NCBI GenBank assembly: GCA_940747215.1 | Contig: CALNWS010000023.1 | Location: 1-60,926, forward strand | Source of the DNA: an uncultured Paraburkholderia sp. | GTDB taxonomy: Bacteria; Pseudomonadota; Gammaproteobacteria; Burkholderiales; Burkholderiaceae | DNA length: 60,926 bases | Direction of reading: 5' to 3' | Part shown: in pieces, positions 55,901-60,926 of the stretch | Position numbering within the stretch: position 1 is the first letter of the stretch | Layout: each line of letters starts with the position of its first letter | Translations under genes and position numbers: made by a program | The notes under the pieces: generated by a model | The model's database searches: none | Seen by the model: only the letters and a program-made list of their open reading frames with translations | What the model was told of the DNA's origin: nothing

Positions 55901-56402
55901 AGCCCCGCACGCCTGCGTCAGCGAGCGCGAGCAACTGCTCGCTCCACCAGCCGGTCAACGCGGTGCCTTTGCCCGGGTCGTGGAAGTCCGCATACGTGAC
56001 GTTGTCCTCGCGATGCACATGGCGCGGATCGAGCCGCGCCAGTTCCGATTCGAACGGATGAAACCAGGCGGCGTGTTCGGCATAGAGCGCGCCATCGGCG
56101 GCCATGCGGTCGATCACCAGATCGACGATCAGACTCACGCCATGCTGCCGGGCGGCGTCCGCAAGCGTGCGGACCGCCTCGGCGGCCGGCTGCTGCGTTT
56201 CGAACACGGGATGGAGGCGTGCGTGGTTGCCCACCACCTGTCCGTGACCGGCCTGCCTAGGCTCGAAGAGGCTGCCGATCAGCGCATGATCGAAGCCCAG
56301 CGCGGCGGCATGCGCGAATTGCGCAGGCCATGCATCGAGCGGCCCAACCAGAAGTGAATGAAAAAAGTAGATCCGCGGCGCGTACCCGTTTGGAGATTCC
56401 AT
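52950..56402 (-). CDS. glgE: alpha-1,4-glucan:maltose-1-phosphate maltosyltransferase with amylase-like N-terminal region
   Basis: Polymerises glucan from maltose-1-phosphate. The 1150-residue chain has two GH13-like parts. The N-terminal 400 or so (PRIYFFHSLLVGPLDAWPAQ, VSLIVDLVIDRMAADGALYA, GVRGFRFDSPHRVPAAVWRQ) is an extension seen in the longer proteobacterial GlgE proteins. The C-terminal 650 residues are GlgE proper: [60 protein letters not shown] (nucleophile Asp), DTIFLAEAFTRPRMMNRLGK (acid/base Glu), KIGFSQSYTYFTWRESKRDF. First gene of the leftward operon, ATG 56402; the promoter should lie in 56403-56900. Intact. Confidence 0.94.
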
Positions 56403-56937
56403 CGGTCGTTTCCAGATTCGTCCTGCTGCGGTGTGGATGCAATAGGCATGCGATCACAGCGCTCATTGGGCTTTCAGAGCCGGCTACCGCGCGATGCTTA
56501 GAAGCGGCGAAGGCGCGGTCAAGCGCGGTCAATGTAGTGCAAAGATCGTCACGCCGCTGGCCAGTTCGAGGTGCCTGAACGCCAAGCGCCGGTGTTACGC
56601 GGTGAGGTTTGGTTTGCTGCTAGCAGACTGGCCAGAACTGATGGCATAGCGCAGCAAACGTTGTGCCAGTCGGGTTGCATGTGGGGAAAATGGGACGGCA
56701 GGTGCGTGCCCTGTAAGAACCGGGCGCGCTTGGCGTCGTGTTCGGGAGATGCCGGAAAATGTGAGATGTATGTAGAACGGGTCGCGCACGTCCGGGATTT
56801 ACACGCGACGGTTTGAAACGAGCATCGCAATGCGCTTGACACGCTCCGACATGTGCGCGAACTACGGCGCAGGGTTGCGTGCCACTATCTGAATGAACAC
56901 TCACAAAACGAGAGGTGGTTTTGCTCCAGATGACGCG
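56403..56937. other. 535-bp gene-free region upstream of glgE
   Basis: Several overlapping short frames on both strands look like noise; none has recognisable content. A small direct repeat (GCGCGGTCAA twice, near 56513-56533) is present. It must contain the glgE operon promoter unless transcription comes from further right, but I see no convincing -35/-10 pair. Confidence 0.4.
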
Positions 56938-57529
56938 CTACGAACCGAGCAGTCCCGCGGCGATGTTCACGCACAAACCGAGCACGGCAACATTGAAATA
57001 GAACGACAGCACGGACTGCGCGAGCGCAACACGACGTCCGACGTTTGCGATGTCACGGCGATCGTGAACGAGAAATAGAGGAAGTCCCAGTAGTCCGGTT
57101 CGAGACTGCGGTCAGGGAAGCACAGGGGTGTCTCTTTAGCGCCTTGATCGTAGTAGAGCCGCGCGTAGTGCAACGTGAAGATAGTCGGGATCAGGAACCA
57201 TGCGCCGATCAGCGTGAGCCCGGTGAGCCCTAGTGCCACACGCTCGACGCGCCGGCGGAGCCTTTCGCCGATGCGAGTTCGAGCACGATGGCCGCGATAC
57301 TTGCGATGATCGCCACGCAGATCACAACCAGCACGACACCTGCGTTCTCATCGTCGCGGCGAGCGAACTCGCGCACTCGTCCTTCATCGGCGAGTGCCAT
57401 GTGTATCCAGATCATCAACAGATAACTCCAGATGCCGGCGTCCCAGCCCGCCAGCACACGCACCATCAAGCTCAGGTGTTGGGGTAAGGGGAGTGCGGCC
57501 ACGATGCCGATGACGAGGCCGACGATCAT
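56938..57529 (-). pseudogene. DUF1345 membrane protein, frameshifted
   Basis: MIVGLVIGIVAALPLPQHLS at 57529 begins a polytopic membrane protein ([40 protein letters not shown]). TAG at about 57230-57232 and a frame change follow VWH; it continues as [40 protein letters not shown] and [20 protein letters not shown], which is the DUF1345 signature region. A second frameshift follows SDVVLRSR near 57030, and the last part ([29 protein letters not shown]) ends in TAG at 56938-56940. Function of the family unknown. Confidence 0.85.
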
Positions 57530-57990
57530 GCGCGGCTGATTGCGTAAAACCTACGGATAGTATTTGTGGTCAGCATGGAGTTGTCTTGTGTGGCGACCGG
57601 TGACGACGATTTTACTCGCGCTTCTGGCACCATTTGTCGAATGGGTGGAACACACGCTATAGTCTTTCGTAGTGGCCTTGCGCGACGCTTTCAGTTGAAA
57701 AGGCGAATGGCAGCCGCGTGATGTTTTCCTGCGCTATTCACGAGCATTTCATCGCGCGTTCATTCTGCTGTTACCGGTGGGCCGTTAGCGTCGCACACGG
57801 TGTCGCGGCGCGTTGCGTACCAGCATCCAACAAGAGCGCCAAAGGCGGCGTATGACCAGGTTTGGGGTAGAGAAATCGAGCGACGGCGAGGCAGGTCCAA
57901 TGCGCAGGTGCAATGCGCGGACGCAAGGCATCCTGTTCCGGTCACGTTGCCGTCGAGAATAACTCACTATCACTACCATCTGGAGCCCCC
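57530..57990. other. 461-bp region with no gene
   Basis: Between the divergent DUF1345 remnant and the dehydrogenase cluster. I see short frames only, no terminator-like hairpin and no strong promoter match. A GGAG at 57981-57984 precedes the next ATG. Confidence 0.4.
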
Positions 57991-58599
57991 ATGACAGATG
58001 TTCCTGAGAGCGATCATGCGAACCGAGCTACGTCGGTCACGCAATCCGCCGGGTTGACTTCATCTGCGTCTTTTTCCGCTTCACGCCGTGCCTAGGTGCT
58101 CGGCGCGTGTGCTACCGCCGCTGCGCTTGCGTTCGCAAGCGTTGGCCGTCCTTTCTCGTGGATCGCTCCTGCTTTCGCCGATACGCCCGCCGCGCCCGCG
58201 GGTGGCGGACTTGATACGTTCCTCGCACTCTCGCAACGGCTGACGGGCCACGCGAGCTTCGATCCGCTCCTAGGCAAGCGCGTCTATGCAGCGCTGTCGA
58301 AATCCGATAACCAGTTCACGCAGAACGTCGGCGCGCTCAACACGTGGTTGCAGGCGCACGGCGGCGTGCCGTCCGACTCCGTCACGCAGACATTGCAGGC
58401 GGAGCAGCCGGCGCTCGCGAAAACCGTCGGCGTGATCATGCGCGCGTGGTATCTCGGACTCGTCGGCGATATGCCGCATGTCGATGTCGTCGCGTATGAA
58501 AAAGCGTTGATGTTCGATCCGGTCAAGGACGTGCTGACGATTCCGTCCTATTGTCGCGACGTGCCGTTCTACTGGAAGCAGAAACCGCTGCAGAGCTGA
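57991..58599 (+). pseudogene. small (gamma) subunit of an FAD sugar dehydrogenase, TAG-interrupted
   Basis: ATG 57991 with GGAG upstream reads MTDVPESDHANRATSVTQSA and a twin-arginine-like FSASRRA, then TAG at 58093-58095, then LGACATAAALAFASVGRPFS (the hydrophobic part of a Tat signal) and a domain ending AKTVGVIMRAWYLGLVGDMP, YEKALMFDPVKDVLTIPSYC, RDVPFYWKQKPLQS. This matches the gamma subunit of Burkholderia FAD glucose dehydrogenase-type complexes, a Tat-exported chaperone-like partner of the catalytic subunit. One nonsense change (TGG to TAG is plausible) disconnects the signal peptide. The remaining frame is clean, so the loss looks recent. Confidence 0.85.
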
Positions 58600-58746
58600 G
58601 TGATCTGCTGTCTTGCGCGTGCATTTCTGTACGCACGCGTGCATCGGTTCGAAGATCAGGCAACGCAAGCAGGTAACGCAGCAGGCAACACATACAACAC
58701 AAGGCAATCAAGGCAAACAGCGAGATGCCGGCCTGAGAGGATAACA

Positions 58747-60351
58747 ATGGCAAATACAACTTCCGCCGACGTCGTCGTAGTCGGTTCGGGCGTGGCGGGC
58801 GGACTGGTCGCGCATCAGATGGAGTTCGCCGGCGCTTCGGTGATTCTGCTCGAAGCCGGTCCGCGCATTCCGCGCTGGCAGATCGATCGTGGAGAACTTC
58901 CGCAACTCGCCGGTCAAGTCCGATTTCGCGACACCGTATCCTTCCACGCCGTACGCGCCGCATCCCGAATACGCGCCCGCCAACAATTATCTGATCCAGA
59001 AGGGCGAGCAGCCCTACAACTCGCAGTATCTGCGGCTGGTGGGCGGCACCACGTGGCATTGGGCGGCGGCCTGGCGTCTGCTGCTTTCCGACTTTCAATT
59101 GCATAAGCTCTACGGCGTGGGCCGCGACTGGCCGTATCCGTACGACACGCTCGAGCCGTGGTATTTGGTCGCCGAAGCGGCGCTCGGCGTCTCGGGCCCG
59201 GACGCTTCCATCGACCTCGGCTCGCCGCGCTCGAAGCCTTATCCGATGAGCGCGTTGCCGCTCTCGTACATGGACCTGCGTTTCAGCGACGTGCTCAATC
59301 CGCAAGGCTTCAAGGTCGTGCCCGAACCGGTGGCGCGCAACAGTCGTCCGTACGATACGCGTCCTACGTGCTGCGGCAACAACAACTGCATGCCGATCTG
59401 TCCGATCGCCGCGATGTACAAGGACGCACGCATGTGGAAAAGGCGGAGCAGGCGGACGCGAAACTGATTCCGCAAGCCGTCGTGTATCGCGTGGAAGCGG
59501 ACAACAAAGGGCTTATCAACGCGGTGCACTACAAGGACCCGAACGGCAACAGCACGCGCGTGACGGACAAGCTTTTCGTGCTCGCCGCGAACGGCATCGA
59601 AACGCCGAAGCTGATGCTGATGTCCACGTCCGATAAATTCTTGCACGGCCTCGGCAACAGTTCCGACCAAGTGGGCCGCAACCTGATGGATCATCCTGGC
59701 ACCGGCGTGTCGTTCCTCGCGAACGAGCCGCTGTGGCTTGGACGCGGGCCGATGGAAATGACCTCGATCGTCAACTTCCGCGATGGCGCGTTCCGCTCCG
59801 ACTACGCCGCGAAGAAACTGCATTTTTCGAACGGCGTGCCGACCATGAGCGTGACCGCCGACCTGCTGAAAAAAGGCGTGACCGGCGCCGAACTCGACCG
59901 GCAGATTCGCGACCGCGCATCGCGCACGATGATCATCAACAGCTTTCACGAGCATCTGGCGGAGCCGCAGAACCGCATCGTGCCGTCGGCGGATCACAAC
60001 AAGGACTCGCTCGGCATTCCGCAGCCCGAGATCTATTACTCGATTAACGACTACGTGAAGAAAAGCACTGCCAATACGCACGAACTCTATGGCCAGATCG
60101 CCGCGCTGTTCGGCGGAACCGAAATCGCATTCGACGACACGTTCGCGCAGAACAATCCCATCATGGGCACGACGATCATGGGCAGCGATCCGGCGAACTC
60201 GGTTGTCGACGCCGACTGCCGCACGCACGATCACTCGAATCTGTTCCTTGCCAGCAGTGCAGTGATGCCGACGGCCGCGTCGGTGAATTGCACGCTGACG
60301 ATCGCGGCCTTGTCGCTGAAATTGGCCGACAAGCTCAAACGCGAAATCTGA
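58747..60351 (+). pseudogene. catalytic GMC-type FAD sugar dehydrogenase subunit, frameshifted
   Basis: MANTTSADVVVVGSGVAGGL at 58747 begins a GMC oxidoreductase with an FAD fold. At 58876-58890 the repeated ATCGATCG (a 4-nt duplication) shifts the frame; it continues as ENFRNSPVKSDFATPYPSTP, RLVGGTTWHWAAAWRLLLSD and RPTCCGNNNCMPICPIAAMY, the cysteine cluster expected to bind [3Fe-4S] in FAD glucose dehydrogenase alpha subunits. A second shift near 59430 leads to AKLIPQAVVYRVEADNKGLI, VGRNLMDHPGTGVSFLANEP and the C-terminal THDHSNLFLASSAVMPTAAS, VNCTLTIAALSLKLADKL, to TGA 60351. Substrate (glucose, gluconate, sorbitol) cannot be told from sequence. Confidence 0.88.
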
Positions 60352-60370
60352 GCCTGAACGGAGAGCCACG

Positions 60371-60800
60371 ATGAACCAGAAAATCTCTCGCGTGCAGCCG
60401 GATCATTCGCCATTGCGAGCCACACGCCGACGCTACTTCACATTGTGCCACCCTCGCTGCGGCCTTTTCGGTGTTCGCGCTGTACATGTCGCAACGACGA
60501 ACTACCGATTACGCAGGCGCGCGCCGACGACGCCAATGCGCCACCCGGCGGTACGGCTTCGTTGCCTGTCACCGCGACGAGCAGCGATCTCGTGAAGCGC
60601 GGCGAATATCTCGCGCGCGCGGGCGACTGCGTGGCCTGCCACACGGCGGACAAGACGCGCCCGTTCGCGGGCGGCCTGCCGATCAACACGCCGTTCGGCA
60701 CGATCGTCACGCCGAACATCACACCCGATCCGGACACCGGCATCGGCCAGTGGAGCGACGCCGATTTTCTACGCGCGATGCACGAAGGCATCGGCAAGAG
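60371..60800 (+). pseudogene. cytochrome c subunit of the dehydrogenase, frameshifted and cut
   Basis: ATG 60371 opens a frame that departs from the expected one within about 60 codons. Between about 60445 and 60490 another frame gives a hydrophobic segment (LAAAFSVFALYMSQR). From about 60560 the frame reads LPVTATSSDLVKRGEYLARA, then GDCVACHTADKTRPFAGGLP, a CxxCH heme site, and TPFGTIVTPNITPDPDTGIG, the usual start of the multi-heme beta subunit. Similarity stops at MHEGIGK (60797), where repetitive non-coding DNA begins. Only the first heme domain is left in the window. Confidence 0.8.
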
Positions 60801-60926
60801 TGCGTATTTTGGCGAACGTGATCAGGGGATTCGGGTTGAACGTGACGGGTCCTTTCGGTTGAAGGTGATCGCTGATCAGCGGTTTTCGAAGCGAGCGAGC
60901 ATCTTGCCGAAATGGGTGATCACGTT
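60801..60926. mobile_element. possible end of an IS21-type insertion sequence
   Basis: Directly after the cytochrome coding sequence stops matching, the DNA contains about four spaced imperfect copies of a motif around TTCGG..GAA.GTGATC (near 60808-60822, 60830-60845, 60854-60870, 60907-60923). Multiple terminal repeats just inside the tip are typical of IS21-family elements; TGCGTATTTTGGCGAAC at 60801 would be the tip. No transposase is visible before the window ends, so this is a probable call only. Confidence 0.5.

Noticed and set aside
56549..56904. short overlapping leftward frames upstream of glgE
   Set aside because: Several competing frames of similar length with no motif, typical of non-coding GC-rich DNA.

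Overview
The window is high-G+C DNA from a Burkholderia/Paraburkholderia-type betaproteobacterium. This rests on gene order: mdh - GntR gene - sdhCDABE - gltA, then leuCDB - asd - fimV-like gene - truA - trpF - trpB - DNA methylase - trpA - accD - folC - dedD - cvpA - purF, which is the arrangement I know from that group (there usually on a secondary chromosome; from memory, not checked).

The striking property is a mixture of clean core genes and many broken ones. Intact: acnA, mdh, sdhCDABE, gltA, leuCDB, asd, truA, trpFBA, the orphan methylase, folC, dedD, purF, a sensor-kinase-like gene and seven glucan/trehalose genes. Broken by frameshifts, in-frame stops (mostly TAG), short tandem duplications or small deletions: the prpD- and prpC-like genes, a citrate-lyase-like gene, the GntR regulator, an entericidin-type lipoprotein, cvpA, an AraC regulator, a CNNM/CorC-type membrane protein, a TauE-type permease, a DUF1345 protein and a three-subunit FAD sugar dehydrogenase cluster that ends in what looks like an insertion-sequence end. 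FimV is scrambled, accD has lost its stop codon and the FKBP gene has lost its original first codons. This looks like ongoing genome erosion in a host-restricted lineage. Leaf-nodule Burkholderia symbionts are one candidate; that is inference.

Layout. 1-8810: leftward acnA, prpD*, MliC-like gene, prpC*, citrate-lyase-like* and mdh (asterisk = broken), ending in a terminator at 434-456. 8811-9316: regulatory region with a leftward promoter and an 18-bp perfect palindrome. 9317-15238: rightward gntR*, sdhCDABE, gltA. 15530-20505: leucine biosynthesis and asd. 20646-33295: fimV-like gene, truA, trp genes with an embedded DNA methyltransferase, accD, folC, dedD, cvpA*, purF. 33396-37722: araC*, FKBP, sensor kinase, CNNM*, TauE*. 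37764-56402: an intact leftward glucan/trehalose operon (glgE, treS-maltokinase, glgB, glgX, treZ, malQ, treY). 56403-60926: eroded DUF1345 and dehydrogenase genes and the insertion-sequence end.

Functionally the window keeps the TCA cycle, branched-chain, aspartate-family and tryptophan synthesis, purine and folate enzymes, and a closed route that makes branched alpha-glucan from trehalose through maltose-1-phosphate (TreS, Mak, GlgE, GlgB) and returns glucan to trehalose (GlgX, TreY, TreZ, MalQ). It is losing propionate/methylcitrate use, periplasmic sugar oxidation, transport and local regulators.
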